From: Erwinia sp. S63
GTDB taxonomy: Bacteria; Pseudomonadota; Gammaproteobacteria; Enterobacterales; Enterobacteriaceae
Direction of reading: 5' to 3'
Assembly (NCBI RefSeq): GCF_016625195.1
Contig: NZ_JACVUP010000001.1
Span: forward strand, 558,001 to 622,000
Length of the DNA stretch: 64,000 nt
In this document: one piece after another, positions 35,212 to 44,941 of the stretch
Position numbering within the stretch: the stretch's first letter is position 1
How the letters are laid out: every line of letters starts with the position of its first letter
Notes under the pieces: model-generated
Database searches by the model: none
Told to the model about the DNA's origin: nothing
Seen by the model: the letters and a program-made list of their open reading frames with translations, nothing else
Made by a program: the position numbers and the translations under genes

Positions 35212-36570
35212 TTAAACCTCGCCACTCAGGCTGGGCAGGATGCGATTGACCTTATGGAAGGTCTCCTGATATTCCAGCTCAACATCGCTATCCGCCACCA
35301 GGCCGCCGCCCGCCGCACAATAGAGATGCTGGTTTTCAGCGATTAATGTGCGAATGGTGATGCTGGTGTCCATACGACCGCACAGGCTGATGTACCCGAT
35401 ACTGCCACACCAGGCATTGCGGCGCTGCGGTTCCAGTTCCTCAATAATCTCCATCGCGCGAATTTTTGGAGCCCCGGTAATCGAGCCGCCGGGGAAGCAG
35501 GCGCGCAGCAGATCGGTTGCAGTGAGGTGTTGGGGCAACCGGGCTCGCACGGTGCTTACCAGATGATGTACCGCCGGGAAAGGTTCCACCACAAACAGCT
35601 CAGGGACGCTGACGCTGCCGGGTTCAGCCACGCGACCAATGTCATTACGCAGCAAATCGACAATCATAAGGTTCTCAGCGCGATCTTTTTCCGCATGGGC
35701 CAGTTTCTCTGCCTGCAAGCGATCGGCTTCTGGATCGGCTAAGCGTGGCAGGGTGCCTTTAATCGGACGGGTTTCAATCTCCTTTTGCTGAAGCGAGAGA
35801 AAGCGTTCCGGTGAAAGACTGAGAATGACGCTTTTAGGCAAACGGATAAACGCACTGAAAGGCGCACGGTTGTCGCGGTTGAGTCGTAAAAAAGCCAGCC
35901 ACTCGTCGCCATAATAGCTAGCCTTAAAGCGTTGTGCCAGGTTCACCTGATAGCAATCACCGGCCTGAATATAGTGTTGAACCTGTGCAAAACGCGCGGC
36001 GTATTCGTCAAAACTAAGGTTTGACTGCCAGTCGCTGGTTAGCGCAAAACCTTTAGGCTGCGGAATCGCTTGTGCCTGTAACCACTGCCAGCGTTGCCCG
36101 GCATCGGTGAGGGAGATCAGGGTGAGTTTTTGCTGATGATGATCCGCGATCAAAGCCCAATCGTAGATGCCCACCGCCATATCCGGCGTCGCCAGATCCT
36201 GATCGGCGCGCTGCGGTAAGGTTTCAAAGCGGCGGCCCAGATCGTAACCAAACAGACCCAGCGCGCCGCCCTGGAAAGGCAAATCGGCGTTAAACAACGG
36301 CGTCGCGCCAAGGGTTTCGCACTGTTGCTGCACCAGACGCAGCGGATCGTCGGCGGAGAGGATCACCTTGCCGTCGCAGTCGATTTCCGTCATCTCACCG
36401 CGCGTGGTGAGCGTGACACGCGGATCGGCCGTTAAAATGTCAAAACGATTATCGGCGTGGTCGGCATGGCCAGAGGTGAGCAACATCGCCCAGGGACGAT
36501 GAGCAAGCGCAGAAAAACGATGCAATAGCGCATCCGGCGTATACTTCAGATTAAGGGTTTTTACGATCAT
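35212..36570 (-). CDS. pabB: aminodeoxychorismate synthase component I (PabB)
   Basis: The 452-residue chorismate-binding enzyme aligns with E. coli PabB; ATG 36570 (MIVKTLNLKYT) gives matching length, and the longer frame is not conserved. Motifs include LPFQGGALGLFGYDLGRRFE, the PIKGT segment (the lysine that attacks chorismate C2), DRAENLMIVDLLRNDIGRV and CFPGGSITGAPKIRAMEIIE. With PabA it makes 4-amino-4-deoxychorismate for folate. It is the promoter-proximal gene of pabB-nudL. Confidence 0.96.
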   Translation of the reverse strand: MIVKTLNLKYTPDALLHRFSALAHRPWAMLLTSGHADHADNRFDILTADPRVTLTTRGEMTEIDCDGKVILSADDPLRLVQQQCETLGATPLFNADLPFQGGALGLFGYDLGRRFETLPQRADQDLATPDMAVGIYDWALIADHHQQKLTLISLTDAGQRWQWLQAQAIPQPKGFALTSDWQSNLSFDEYAARFAQVQHYIQAGDCYQVNLAQRFKASYYGDEWLAFLRLNRDNRAPFSAFIRLPKSVILSLSPERFLSLQQKEIETRPIKGTLPRLADPEADRLQAEKLAHAEKDRAENLMIVDLLRNDIGRVAEPGSVSVPELFVVEPFPAVHHLVSTVRARLPQHLTATDLLRACFPGGSITGAPKIRAMEIIEELEPQRRNAWCGSIGYISLCGRMDTSITIRTLIAENQHLYCAAGGGLVADSDVELEYQETFHKVNRILPSLSGEV

Positions 36571-36680
36571 CGGGCTAATTAATCCAACAAGCAGGCGCGT
36601 AGCCTGGCACATTTTTTTGTCGCTGGCACCTGTTTGTTCCTCGTGGAATAATGCGTCCCCTTTTGCACCAGGAGCAAATA

Positions 36681-36866
36681 ATGTTTACAGGTCTTCCGGC
36701 TTTATCTCATGAACAGCAGCAGCAAGCTGTGGAACGTATCCAGGAATTGATGGCGGGTGGCATGGCGAGTGGTCAGGCGATTGCGCAGGTAGCACACGAG
36801 ATCCGCCAGAGCTATCAGGGTGAATCGATTCGGGCGATGTTCGAAGACGACGAAGAAGACGAATAA
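36681..36866 (+). CDS. yoaH: UPF0181 family protein YoaH
   Basis: The 61-residue product starts [20 protein letters not shown] at ATG 36681, with AGGAG upstream, and matches E. coli YoaH. It is helical and ends in an acidic tail (FEDDEEDE). No function is known. It is divergent from pabB and convergent with yoaB, whose stop is 12 bases away. Confidence 0.93.
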   Translation: MFTGLPALSHEQQQQAVERIQELMAGGMASGQAIAQVAHEIRQSYQGESIRAMFEDDEEDE

Positions 36867-36878
36867 CGCCCGAAAGGG

Positions 36879-37223
36879 TTACAGCGCGGCGATGATTTTG
36901 ATTTCCACTTTGTACTTCGGATTCATCAAATCAGCTTGCACGGTGCAACGCACTGGCGCGTTGTCAGGTGAAACCCACGCATCCCATGCACGGTTCATCG
37001 CCGGAAAGTCAGCTTTATCGACCAGGAAAATTGTGGCATCAAGGATCTTACTTTTGTCTGATCCGACTCGGGTCAGAATCGCGTCAATCACCGCCAGCGC
37101 GTTGGCGGTTTGCGCTTCGGCATCGTCATCCAGATTTTCTGGCACGCTGGTGTAATAGACGGTCTGGTTATGCACAACGGCTTCTGACATGCGGGGTGCG
37201 GGATCAATACGCGTAATGGTCAT
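36879..37223 (-). CDS. yoaB: RidA/YjgF-family protein YoaB
   Basis: The 114-residue product is the same length as E. coli YoaB when started at 37223 (MTITRIDPAPRMSEAVVHNQ). The family pocket is visible as NAPVRCTVQADLMNPKYKVE with its conserved arginine and glutamate. RidA relatives hydrolyse reactive enamine/imine intermediates, often 2-aminoacrylate from serine; sdaA and dadAX in the window make related imines. Which substrate YoaB uses is unknown. It is divergent from yoaA. Confidence 0.93.
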   Translation of the reverse strand: MTITRIDPAPRMSEAVVHNQTVYYTSVPENLDDDAEAQTANALAVIDAILTRVGSDKSKILDATIFLVDKADFPAMNRAWDAWVSPDNAPVRCTVQADLMNPKYKVEIKIIAAL

Positions 37224-37346
37224 GGTGTTCTCCTGTAATTTCGCTGCGCTAGCCTGCCATATCCTGTAGGGCGCTGTCATCTGTTGTGGTCGCCTCAGGG
37301 GAATCCTGACATAATTACAGTGTTTTTGACCAATCGGTGAGGATGT

Positions 37347-39257
37347 GTGGCAGACGATTTTGCAGCTGATGGCGCACTGGCGCAGGCTATTCCAGGTTTC
37401 AAACCGCGTGCCGCGCAGCGTGAAATGGCGCAAGCGGTCATGGAAGCGGTGAAGAAGGGCGGTGAGCTGGTGGTCGAAGCCGGCACCGGGACCGGTAAAA
37501 CCTATGCCTATCTGGCACCCGCATTGCGTGCGAAAAAAAAGGTCATTATCTCGACCGGATCCAAAGCCTTACAGGATCAGCTGTATAACCGCGATTTGCC
37601 CACCATCGCTCGTGCCCTGAAGTTCAGCGGTAAAACTGCCCTGCTGAAGGGGCGTTCCAACTATTTATGCCTCGAACGTCTGGAACAGCAGAATCAAACC
37701 GGTGGCGATCTCACCGTGCAAGCGCTCGGGGATTTGATCAACGTGCGCAGCTGGTCAAATCAAACTTCGGATGGCGATGTCAGCAGCTGTTCCGGCGTGG
37801 CCGAAGACAGTCCGATCTGGCCCTTTGTCACCAGCACCAACGATAACTGCCTCGGCAGCGATTGCCCGCTCTACAAAGATTGCTTTGTGGTGAAAGCGCG
37901 TAAAAAAGCCATGGATGCCGATGTAGTGGTGGTGAACCACCATCTGTTCCTTGCCGATCTTGTCGTGAAAGAGGGCGGATTTGGCGAGCTGATTCCTGAG
38001 GCTGATGTGATGATCTTCGATGAAGCGCATCAGCTACCCGATATCGCCAGTCAGTACTTTGGGCAGCAGCTTTCGAGCCGCCAACTGCAGGACCTCGCCA
38101 AAGACATCATTATTGCCTATCGCACTGAGGTGCGGGACGTGCAGCAGCTACAGAAATCAGCCGACCGTTTGGCGCAATGCGCCCAGGATTTCCGTTTAAC
38201 GCTCGGCGAGCCGGGTTTTCGCGGCAATCTGCGTGATCTGCTGAGCGACAATAACATCATGCGCATGTTGACCCTGCTGGATGATGCGCTGGAGCTTTGC
38301 TACGACGTGATTAAATTGTCGCTGGGGCGCTCGGCGTTGCTGGATGCGGCGTTTGAGCGCGCCGCGTTATATCGCACTCGCCTTAAACGTCTGCGCGCCA
38401 TTGATGAACCGGGTTTCAGTTACTGGTATGAGTGCACCAGCCGCCACTTTACGCTGGCGCTAACGCCGTTGTCGGTGGCCGAGCGTTTCCGAGAAGTGAT
38501 GGATAACCGTAAAGCGGCGTGGGTATTCACCTCGGCCACGCTGGCGGTGAATGAGCAGATGAGCCACTTCTCCAGCCGATTGGGCGTCGACAAAGCCACC
38601 ACCATGATTCTCGACAGTCCTTTCGATTACACCCAGCAGGCGCTGTTATGTGTGCCTCGCAATATGCCGGAACCCAATCAACCCGGCGGTGCCCGTAAGC
38701 TGGCACAGATGATGAAACCGCTGATCGATGCTAATAAAGGACGCTGCTTCTTCCTCTGCACTTCACACAAGATGATGCGCGAACTGGCCGCCGAATTCCG
38801 CGCCTCGATGACCTTACCGGTGTTGTTGCAAGGAGAAACCAGTAAAGGCCAGCTGCTGAAGCAGTTCCTTGAGGCCGGTAACGCCTTACTGGTAGCGACC
38901 AGCAGTTTCTGGGAAGGCGTTGATGTGCGTGGCGATGCGCTGTCACTGGTGATTATCGATAAGTTGCCCTTTACCTCTCCGGAAGATCCGTTGCTAAAAG
39001 CGCGCATGGAAGATTGTCGCCTGCGTGGCGGCGATCCCTTTAATGATGTGCAACTGCCGGATGCGGTGATCACCCTGAAGCAGGGCGTCGGCCGCTTGAT
39101 TCGTGATACTGACGATCGTGGCGTGCTGGTGATTTGCGATCAGCGCCTGGTATCGCGTCCGTATGGCGGGTTGTTCCTTAATAGTCTGCCACCCACGCCG
39201 CGTACCCGCGATTTGCAGCGCGCCATCGCTTTCGTCCGCCAGCCAGAGAAGCACTAA
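37347..39257 (+). CDS. yoaA: DinG/XPD-family DNA helicase YoaA
   Basis: The 636-residue product equals E. coli YoaA. Motifs in order are Walker A EAGTGTGKT (44-52), Fe-S cysteines in NYLCLERLEQQ and DNCLGSDCPLYKDCFVVKAR, DEAH box IFDEAHQLPD, and C-terminal motifs SSFWEGVDVRGDALSLVIID and QGVGRLIRDTDDRGVLVICD. YoaA is an iron-sulfur helicase that works with the HolC subunit of DNA polymerase III at blocked forks. GTG 37347 is used as start, preceded by GTGAGGAT. The nearby CTG-N9-CAG is one base short of a LexA box. Confidence 0.96.
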   Translation: MADDFAADGALAQAIPGFKPRAAQREMAQAVMEAVKKGGELVVEAGTGTGKTYAYLAPALRAKKKVIISTGSKALQDQLYNRDLPTIARALKFSGKTALLKGRSNYLCLERLEQQNQTGGDLTVQALGDLINVRSWSNQTSDGDVSSCSGVAEDSPIWPFVTSTNDNCLGSDCPLYKDCFVVKARKKAMDADVVVVNHHLFLADLVVKEGGFGELIPEADVMIFDEAHQLPDIASQYFGQQLSSRQLQDLAKDIIIAYRTEVRDVQQLQKSADRLAQCAQDFRLTLGEPGFRGNLRDLLSDNNIMRMLTLLDDALELCYDVIKLSLGRSALLDAAFERAALYRTRLKRLRAIDEPGFSYWYECTSRHFTLALTPLSVAERFREVMDNRKAAWVFTSATLAVNEQMSHFSSRLGVDKATTMILDSPFDYTQQALLCVPRNMPEPNQPGGARKLAQMMKPLIDANKGRCFFLCTSHKMMRELAAEFRASMTLPVLLQGETSKGQLLKQFLEAGNALLVATSSFWEGVDVRGDALSLVIIDKLPFTSPEDPLLKARMEDCRLRGGDPFNDVQLPDAVITLKQGVGRLIRDTDDRGVLVICDQRLVSRPYGGLFLNSLPPTPRTRDLQRAIAFVRQPEKH

Positions 39258-39309
39258 TTTGTGCCAGGCTGTGTTAAGATGCGCGCCATTTTGACTTTCA
39301 GAGGTTGTT

Positions 39310-40008
39310 ATGTCCGCCCGAATTTTAGCTCTGGACACGGCGACAGAAGCCTGTTCTGCCGCGCTGCTCAATCAGCAGCAGATCGATGCCCGCTTTGAAA
39401 TCGCCCCGCGCGATCACACCCAACGCATCTTACCGCTGGTACAAGAGTTGCTGCAGGCGCAGCAGCTGGATCTGACCGCGCTTGACGTGCTGGCGTTCGG
39501 CCGTGGACCGGGTAGTTTCACTGGTGTGCGCATTGGCATTGGTATTGCGCAAGGGCTGGCGCTGGGCGCGAACTTGCCGATGATCGGCGTATCATCCCTC
39601 GCAACCATGGCTCAGGGTGCATGGCGCTTAACCGGCGCTAACCGCGTGCTGGCCGCCATCGACGCGCGCATGGGCGAAGTTTACTGGGCTGAGTACCAAC
39701 TTGATGCCAACGGTGAATGGCAAGGTGCAGAATCGGAAGCCGTTTTGAAACCCGAAGATGTGCAGGCGCGCATCGGCCAGCTAAGCGGCGAGTGGGCAAC
39801 GGTCGGCACCGGCTGGGCGGCTTATACGCACCTGCTAACTTCGACCGGCGCAACCTTAGTGGCCACCGAAGTGACGCTCCCGGCAGCAGAGGACATGTTG
39901 CCGCTGGCACTGAGTGCCTGGCAGCGCGATGAGTCAGTGGCGGTGGAAAATGCCGAGCCGGTTTACCTGCGTAATGAAGTGGCATGGAAAAAATTGCCAG
40001 GCCGATAA
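39310..40008 (+). CDS. tsaB: tRNA t6A modification protein TsaB
   Basis: The 232-residue product has the ASKHA-fold start [20 protein letters not shown] and the block [20 protein letters not shown] shared with TsaD, but lacks TsaD's metal-binding histidines, as expected for the non-catalytic partner. TsaB joins TsaD and TsaE to add threonylcarbamoyl to A37 of tRNAs reading ANN codons and is essential in E. coli. A TGTTAAGAT extended -10-like element (39273-39281) precedes it. Confidence 0.96.
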   Translation: MSARILALDTATEACSAALLNQQQIDARFEIAPRDHTQRILPLVQELLQAQQLDLTALDVLAFGRGPGSFTGVRIGIGIAQGLALGANLPMIGVSSLATMAQGAWRLTGANRVLAAIDARMGEVYWAEYQLDANGEWQGAESEAVLKPEDVQARIGQLSGEWATVGTGWAAYTHLLTSTGATLVATEVTLPAAEDMLPLALSAWQRDESVAVENAEPVYLRNEVAWKKLPGR

Positions 40009-40067
40009 GCGGCACGCAACTATTCCGTAAGCGCCCAGTCTAACTGAGAAATAACAGGAGAAGTGCT

Positions 40068-40664
40068 ATGCCAATAAGTCGTAAAGGGATGTCTGGCGCT
40101 CTGTTAGCCTGCGCGTTGTTGCTCAGCGGCTGCGTTTCGGTGCCAGATTCCATTAAAGGGAGTTCTCAACTTCCACAGCAAGATTTATTACGTGTGATGA
40201 ATGCGCCGCAGCTGTATGTCGGCCAGGAGTCACGTTTTGGCGGTAAAGTGGTGAAAGTCACCAATCTGACGGGCGTGACGCGCCTGGAGATCGCCACCCA
40301 ACCGCTGGATGACAGTGCGCGGCCGCGTTTAGGTTCCGCATCGGTTGGGCGTATTTTCGCCGACATTCGCGGTTTTGTTGATCCGGTGGATCTGAACAAT
40401 CAGTACGTCACGGTACTGGGTAATATCAAAGGCACCGAAAAAGGTGAAATTGGTAAAGCCAGCTACAACTTTGTGGTGGTGGATGTCCGTGGCTATCAGC
40501 GCTGGCATCTGACACAGCAGGTGATGACGCCTCCGCAGCCGATCGATCCGTGGATTTGGTATGGACCAACGCGTCGTCATCCGGGTTACTGGGGACCCAA
40601 TCCCTACTGGGGGATGAACATGAATACCGGCCCCGCGCAGGTAGAAACTATCCTGACCGAGTAA
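40068..40664 (+). CDS. yeaY: Slp-family outer-membrane lipoprotein YeaY
   Basis: The 198-residue product has a lipoprotein signal with lipobox LLSGC (Cys22) and the Slp-family core ([60 protein letters not shown]). The C terminus is rich in proline, tryptophan and asparagine ([13 protein letters not shown]). Slp-family proteins are outer-membrane lipoproteins linked to stationary-phase and envelope stress; E. coli YeaY is controlled by sigma-E. It follows tsaB by 59 bases and has its own strong terminator. Confidence 0.92.
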   Translation: MPISRKGMSGALLACALLLSGCVSVPDSIKGSSQLPQQDLLRVMNAPQLYVGQESRFGGKVVKVTNLTGVTRLEIATQPLDDSARPRLGSASVGRIFADIRGFVDPVDLNNQYVTVLGNIKGTEKGEIGKASYNFVVVDVRGYQRWHLTQQVMTPPQPIDPWIWYGPTRRHPGYWGPNPYWGMNMNTGPAQVETILTE

Positions 40665-40684
40665 TCCATTTTCATTATTTGACG

Positions 40685-40718
40685 GCCCGGTCGCGGCGCT
40701 CGCGACCGGGCTTTTTTA
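40685..40718 (+). terminator. terminator of yeaY
   Basis: GCCCGGTCGCG, loop GCGCT and CGCGACCGGGC are followed by TTTTTTATT, 21 bases after the stop. Confidence 0.95.
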
Positions 40719-40785
40719 TTGGGCGCGCAACCGATGCGCGAAATTTAGTGATGCGCTTCGCAACCTGAAAATGCCGAAACAGGCA

Positions 40786-40802
40786 AACTGGTACAATCAG
40801 TT
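40786..40802. promoter_or_regulatory. FadR operator overlapping the fadD -10 box
   Basis: AACTGGTACAATCAGTT is a 17-base palindrome that fits the FadR consensus AACTGGTCNGACCAGTT at 13 positions. It contains TACAAT (40792-40797), a likely -10 box, so FadR binding would block transcription of fadD until long-chain acyl-CoA releases it. Confidence 0.75.
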
Positions 40803-40871
40803 AAAATATTGTTAACAACACTGATTGCAGAGGCGGCGATGGCTACGCAACAAGAATATCGGGGTGATTCT

Positions 40872-42548
40872 TTGAATAAGGTTTGGCTTAAACGCTATCC
40901 GGCAGATGTTCCTGCGGAGATTAATGCGGACCGTTATACCTCTTTGGTCGAACTTTTCGAGCACGCAGCATTGCAGTATGCCGATCAAACGGCGTTCATT
41001 AATATGGGCCAGCCGATGACTTACCGTCAGCTGGATAAACAAAGCCGCGACTTTGCCGCCTGGCTGCAGCAAGGTCTGGGCCTGAAGCAGGGCGACCGCG
41101 TGGCGCTGATGATGCCCAACCTGCTGCAATATCCGGTGGCGCTGTTTGGCGTGCTACGTGCGGGTATGGTGGTGGTCAACGTGAATCCGCTATATACGCC
41201 GCGTGAGCTGAAACATCAGCTAAATGACAGTGGCGCCAGCGCGATTGTGATTGTTTCCAACTTTGCCCACACGCTGGAAAAAGTGGTCGCGGAGACACCG
41301 ATCAAGCACGTGATGCTGACGCGTATGGGCGATCAACTTGCCCCGGTCAAAGCCACGCTGGTCAACTTCGTGGTGAAGTATGTGAAGAAGCTGGTGCCGA
41401 AATACCATCTGCCCGGCGCGGTGCCGTTCCGCAGCGCGTTGCAGCAGGGCGCGCAGATGAGTTATCAGCGCCCGACGCTGACCAATAGCGATCTGGCCTT
41501 CCTGCAATACACCGGCGGAACCACCGGCGTCGCTAAAGGCGCGATGCTGACCCACGGCAACATGCAGGCAAACCTCGAGCAGACCAAAGCCACCTACGGC
41601 AAACTGCTGCGGGCGGGTAAAGAGCAGGTGGTCACGGCGCTGCCGCTCTACCATATCTTCGCGTTAACGGTAAACGGCCTGCTGTTCCTCGATCTCGGCG
41701 GTACCAACCTGCTGATCACCAATCCGCGTGACATTCCCGGCTTTGTTAAGGAGCTGAGTAAATTCCCGTTCACCGCCATTACCGGCGTGAATACGCTTTT
41801 TAACGCGCTGCTCAACGACGAAAACTTCAATAAGCTCGATTTCTCTACGCTGCGTTTATCCGCGGGCGGCGGTATGGCGGTGCAAAAAGCCGTGGCCGAA
41901 CGCTGGGAAAAACTCACCGGGCATTATCTGCTCGAAGGTTATGGCCTGACTGAGTGTTCACCGCTGGTGTCGGTCAATCCGTATGACATCACCTGCCACA
42001 CCGGCAGCATCGGTCTTCCTGTACCCTCCACAGATGTGCGTATTGTGGATGACGAGGATAACGAAGTGGCGCCAGGTGAGCCGGGTGAACTCTGTATTCG
42101 TGGTCCACAGGTGATGGTCGGTTACTGGCAGCGACCGGATGCCACCGAAGAAGTGTTGAAAAATGGCTGGCTGCACACCGGTGATGTTGTTACCGTTGAT
42201 GGTGAAGGTTTTATTCGCATCGTCGATCGTAAGAAAGACATGATTCTGGTGTCAGGCTTTAACGTGTATCCTAACGAAATCGAAGATGTGCTGATGCAGC
42301 ATCCGAAAGTGCGCGAAGCCGCAGCAATCGGCGTTCCCAGCGACCTTTCCGGTGAAGCGGTTAAAGTGTGCATCGTTAAAAAGGATCCTTCACTGACGAA
42401 AGAGGAAGTGCTGGATCATTGCCGCCGTCAGCTCACCGGCTACAAAGTGCCGAAGATTATCGAGTTTAGAGACGAGCTGCCGAAGACCAACGTGGGCAAA
42501 ATTTTGCGCCGCGAATTGCGTGACGAGGCGAAGCGAGAAGGGCAGTAA
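40872..42548 (+). CDS. fadD: long-chain fatty acid-CoA ligase FadD
   Basis: The 558-residue enzyme has the AMP-binding motif [29 protein letters not shown] and the fatty-acyl signature [20 protein letters not shown] ending in [17 protein letters not shown] 40872 is taken as start because homology to E. coli FadD (also a TTG start) begins there ([20 protein letters not shown]) and GGGG lies seven bases upstream. ATG 40839, 11 codons earlier with its own GAGG, is a real alternative. FadD activates exogenous fatty acids at the inner membrane for beta-oxidation. Confidence 0.95.
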   Translation: MNKVWLKRYPADVPAEINADRYTSLVELFEHAALQYADQTAFINMGQPMTYRQLDKQSRDFAAWLQQGLGLKQGDRVALMMPNLLQYPVALFGVLRAGMVVVNVNPLYTPRELKHQLNDSGASAIVIVSNFAHTLEKVVAETPIKHVMLTRMGDQLAPVKATLVNFVVKYVKKLVPKYHLPGAVPFRSALQQGAQMSYQRPTLTNSDLAFLQYTGGTTGVAKGAMLTHGNMQANLEQTKATYGKLLRAGKEQVVTALPLYHIFALTVNGLLFLDLGGTNLLITNPRDIPGFVKELSKFPFTAITGVNTLFNALLNDENFNKLDFSTLRLSAGGGMAVQKAVAERWEKLTGHYLLEGYGLTECSPLVSVNPYDITCHTGSIGLPVPSTDVRIVDDEDNEVAPGEPGELCIRGPQVMVGYWQRPDATEEVLKNGWLHTGDVVTVDGEGFIRIVDRKKDMILVSGFNVYPNEIEDVLMQHPKVREAAAIGVPSDLSGEAVKVCIVKKDPSLTKEEVLDHCRRQLTGYKVPKIIEFRDELPKTNVGKILRRELRDEAKREGQ

Positions 42549-42568
42549 GCTGCCATTCTCTCAAGGTT

Positions 42569-42596
42569 AACGCCGGCTTAGTCCGGCGTTTTTATT
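42569..42596 (+). terminator. terminator of fadD
   Basis: AACGCCGG, loop CTTAGT and CCGGCGTT run into TTTATT. Confidence 0.92.
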
Positions 42597-42646
42597 GCTT
42601 TTAACATGGAGCGCTGCGCGAAGTGTGCCGCAGCGAGAATGAATAC

Positions 42647-43768
42647 GTGAATTACACTTTGATCGACCAAAACAGCCAGCTGGCTGCCGTGTGCGAACAA
42701 GCGCGCCAGCATGACGCCGTTGCGCTGGACACTGAATTCGTGCGCACCCGTACTTACTATCCGCAGTTGGGTCTGATCCAGCTGTTCGATGGTGAACAAC
42801 TGGTTCTGATCGATCCGCTGAATATCAGCGACTGGGCGCCATTTGTCGCGCTGTTGCAAGATACCCACGTCACCAAGTTCCTGCACGCCAGTGGCGAAGA
42901 TCTCGAAGTGTTCCTGCATCGCTTTAAATGCTTGCCCAATCCGATGATTGATACGCAGGTTTTAGCTGCATTTGCAGGGCAGCCGCTGTCGTGGGGCTTT
43001 GCCGCGATGGTGAACCACTTTAATCAGATTGAACTGGATAAAAGTGAATCCCGCACTGACTGGCTGGCACGCCCGCTGACTGAGCGCCAGTGTGTCTATG
43101 CCGCAGCAGACGTAGCTTACTTGCTGCCGATTGCACATCAGTTAATGGAGCAGACCGAAGCCGCAGGCAACATGGCTGCCGCGCTGAGCGAATGCGATAA
43201 TCTGTGCCAGCGTCGTCTTGACGTTTTGCAGCCAGAGGATGCATGGCGTGATATCACCAACGCATGGCAGTTGCGTCCACGCCAACTCGCGGCGCTGCAG
43301 CGTCTGGCGGCATGGCGCTTAAACATCGCCCGTCAGAAAGATATGGCGGTGAACTTTGTGGTGCGTGAAGAGAATCTGTGGAAAGTCGCGCGCTTTATGC
43401 CGGGCAGCCTGGGTGAACTCGATCATCTGGGTCTGAACGGTCACGAAATTCGCTTCCACGGGAAAGCGATGGTGGCGCTGGTGGCTGAAGCGCAGGCACA
43501 GGACGAATCCACCTTGCCGCAGCCGCTGCCCAATCTGATTGATCATCCGCATTACAAACAGGCGTTTAAAGCGATCAAAGCGCTGGTGTTACAGGTGAGC
43601 GAAGAGACGGGTTTCAGTCAGGAATTGCTGGCTTCACGTCGCCAGATTAATCAGGTACTGAGCGTTTATTGGGGCTTGAAAAGCGGATGCCGCACACCCG
43701 AATTGCTGACCGGCTGGCGCGGTGAATTACTGCAAAAACGTATCGACGAGATCCTGCAGGCCTTATAA
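42647..43768 (+). CDS. rnd: ribonuclease D
   Basis: The 373-residue product has the DEDD exonuclease motifs VALDTEFVRTRTYYPQLG, KFLHASGEDLEVFLHRF and RQCVYAAADVAYLLPI, followed by two HRDC domains (around ITNAWQLRPRQLAALQRLAA and HYKQAFKAIKALVLQVSEET). GTG 42647 (reading VNYTLIDQNS) aligns with the E. coli start; a GTG eight codons earlier is possible. RNase D trims the 3' ends of tRNAs and other stable RNAs. It is convergent with minE, with a bidirectional terminator between. Confidence 0.96.
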   Translation: MNYTLIDQNSQLAAVCEQARQHDAVALDTEFVRTRTYYPQLGLIQLFDGEQLVLIDPLNISDWAPFVALLQDTHVTKFLHASGEDLEVFLHRFKCLPNPMIDTQVLAAFAGQPLSWGFAAMVNHFNQIELDKSESRTDWLARPLTERQCVYAAADVAYLLPIAHQLMEQTEAAGNMAAALSECDNLCQRRLDVLQPEDAWRDITNAWQLRPRQLAALQRLAAWRLNIARQKDMAVNFVVREENLWKVARFMPGSLGELDHLGLNGHEIRFHGKAMVALVAEAQAQDESTLPQPLPNLIDHPHYKQAFKAIKALVLQVSEETGFSQELLASRRQINQVLSVYWGLKSGCRTPELLTGWRGELLQKRIDEILQAL

Positions 43769-43776
43769 GCCGAAGG

Positions 43777-43805
43777 TTTTCCCCTGCGCACAACGCAGGG
43801 GAAAA
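43777..43805. terminator. bidirectional terminator between rnd and minE
   Basis: TTTTCCCCTGCG and CGCAGGGGAAAA form a perfect 12-base-pair stem with a five-base loop; the A/T ends give a T-run on each strand. Confidence 0.9.
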
Positions 43806-43822
43806 TCAGGAACCTGCTACTG

Positions 43823-44092
43823 TCATTTAGGCTCGTCTTCCGTCTCCGGCAGAGTGACGTTAAGTTCCAGGATGGAGATATCGTCCCCTTTCTGATCCAG
43901 CTGAACGGTCACCATATCCGGGTCAATCTTCACGTATTTACAGATCACTTCCAAAATATCGCGCTTCAGCTGCGGCAAATAGTGGGGCTCACTGTCGCCC
44001 CTTCTGCGCTCGGCTACGATAATCTGCAGCCTTTCCTTGGCTATGTTGGCTGTGTTCTTCTTACGGGATAAAAAGAAATCTAATAATGCCAT
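43823..44092 (-). CDS. minE: cell division topological specificity factor MinE
   Basis: The 89-residue product has the N-terminal membrane-targeting start [20 protein letters not shown], the MinD-contact helix [11 protein letters not shown] and the C-terminal dimer domain ([20 protein letters not shown]). MinE drives MinD off the membrane and makes the Min system oscillate, keeping division at mid-cell. It is the last gene of minCDE; its start is three bases from the minD stop. Confidence 0.97.
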   Translation of the reverse strand: MALLDFFLSRKKNTANIAKERLQIIVAERRRGDSEPHYLPQLKRDILEVICKYVKIDPDMVTVQLDQKGDDISILELNVTLPETEDEPK

Positions 44093-44095
44093 TGG

Positions 44096-44908
44096 TTATC
44101 CCCCGAACAGGCGTTTCAGGAAACCCTTCTTCTCTTCTTCAATAAAGCGGAAGGGGCGTTCTTCGCCAAGCAGGCGATCTACGGTATCAGCGTAAGCTTT
44201 ACCGGCGTCAGAGTTAGCGTCGAGAATGACCGGCTCACCCTGGTTCGAAGCACGAAGTACCGACTGATCTTCTGGAATCACACCCACCAGTGGAATGCGC
44301 AGGATTTCCAGCACGTCTTCCATGCTCAGCATGTCACCACGCGTCACACGGCCTGGGTTATAACGGGTCAGCAGCAGATGCTCTTTCACCGGGTCCTGGC
44401 TGTTTTCAGCACGACGCGATTTAGAAGAGATGATGCCGAGAATACGGTCAGAGTCACGTACAGAAGAGACTTCCGGGTTGGTGGTGATAATCGCTTCATC
44501 CGCGAAGTACAGCGCCATCAGCGCACCGGTTTCGATACCCGCTGGCGAATCACACACGATGAAGTCGAATTCCATCGCAGCCAGGTCGTTTAATACTTTT
44601 TCAACGCCTTCGCGGGTCAGCGCATCTTTATCGCGTGTTTGTGAAGCAGGCAGGATATAGAGTTGCTCCGTGCGCTTGTCACGAATCAGTGCCTGGTTCA
44701 GGGTCGCATCGCCCTGGATGACGTTGACGAAGTCATAAACCACACGGCGTTCACAGCCCATGATCAGGTCGAGGTTACGCAGACCGATATCAAAATCGAT
44801 CACGACAGTTTTTTTGCCTTTCTGCGCTAAACCGGTTGCGATGGCCGCGCTTGACGTGGTCTTGCCAACGCCCCCTTTACCCGATGTAACTACAATGATG
44901 CGTGCCAT
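44096..44908 (-). CDS. minD: septum site-determining ATPase MinD
   Basis: The 270-residue ParA-family ATPase has the deviant Walker A GKGGVGKTT with signature Lys11, the switch region VIDFDIGLRNLDLIMGCERR, and a C-terminal amphipathic membrane-binding helix (EEEKKGFLKRLFGG). ATP-bound MinD dimers sit on the membrane, recruit MinC and are displaced by MinE. It lies between minC and minE in one operon. Confidence 0.98.
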   Translation of the reverse strand: MARIIVVTSGKGGVGKTTSSAAIATGLAQKGKKTVVIDFDIGLRNLDLIMGCERRVVYDFVNVIQGDATLNQALIRDKRTEQLYILPASQTRDKDALTREGVEKVLNDLAAMEFDFIVCDSPAGIETGALMALYFADEAIITTNPEVSSVRDSDRILGIISSKSRRAENSQDPVKEHLLLTRYNPGRVTRGDMLSMEDVLEILRIPLVGVIPEDQSVLRASNQGEPVILDANSDAGKAYADTVDRLLGEERPFRFIEEEKKGFLKRLFGG

Positions 44909-44941
44909 AAATGTTGATTTCCTTAACGAAAGAAAAGGGGC

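Noticed and set aside
37306..37320. LexA-like CTG-N9-CAG before yoaA
   Set aside because: The spacing is one base short of the LexA pattern CTG-N10-CAG, so SOS control cannot be claimed from it.
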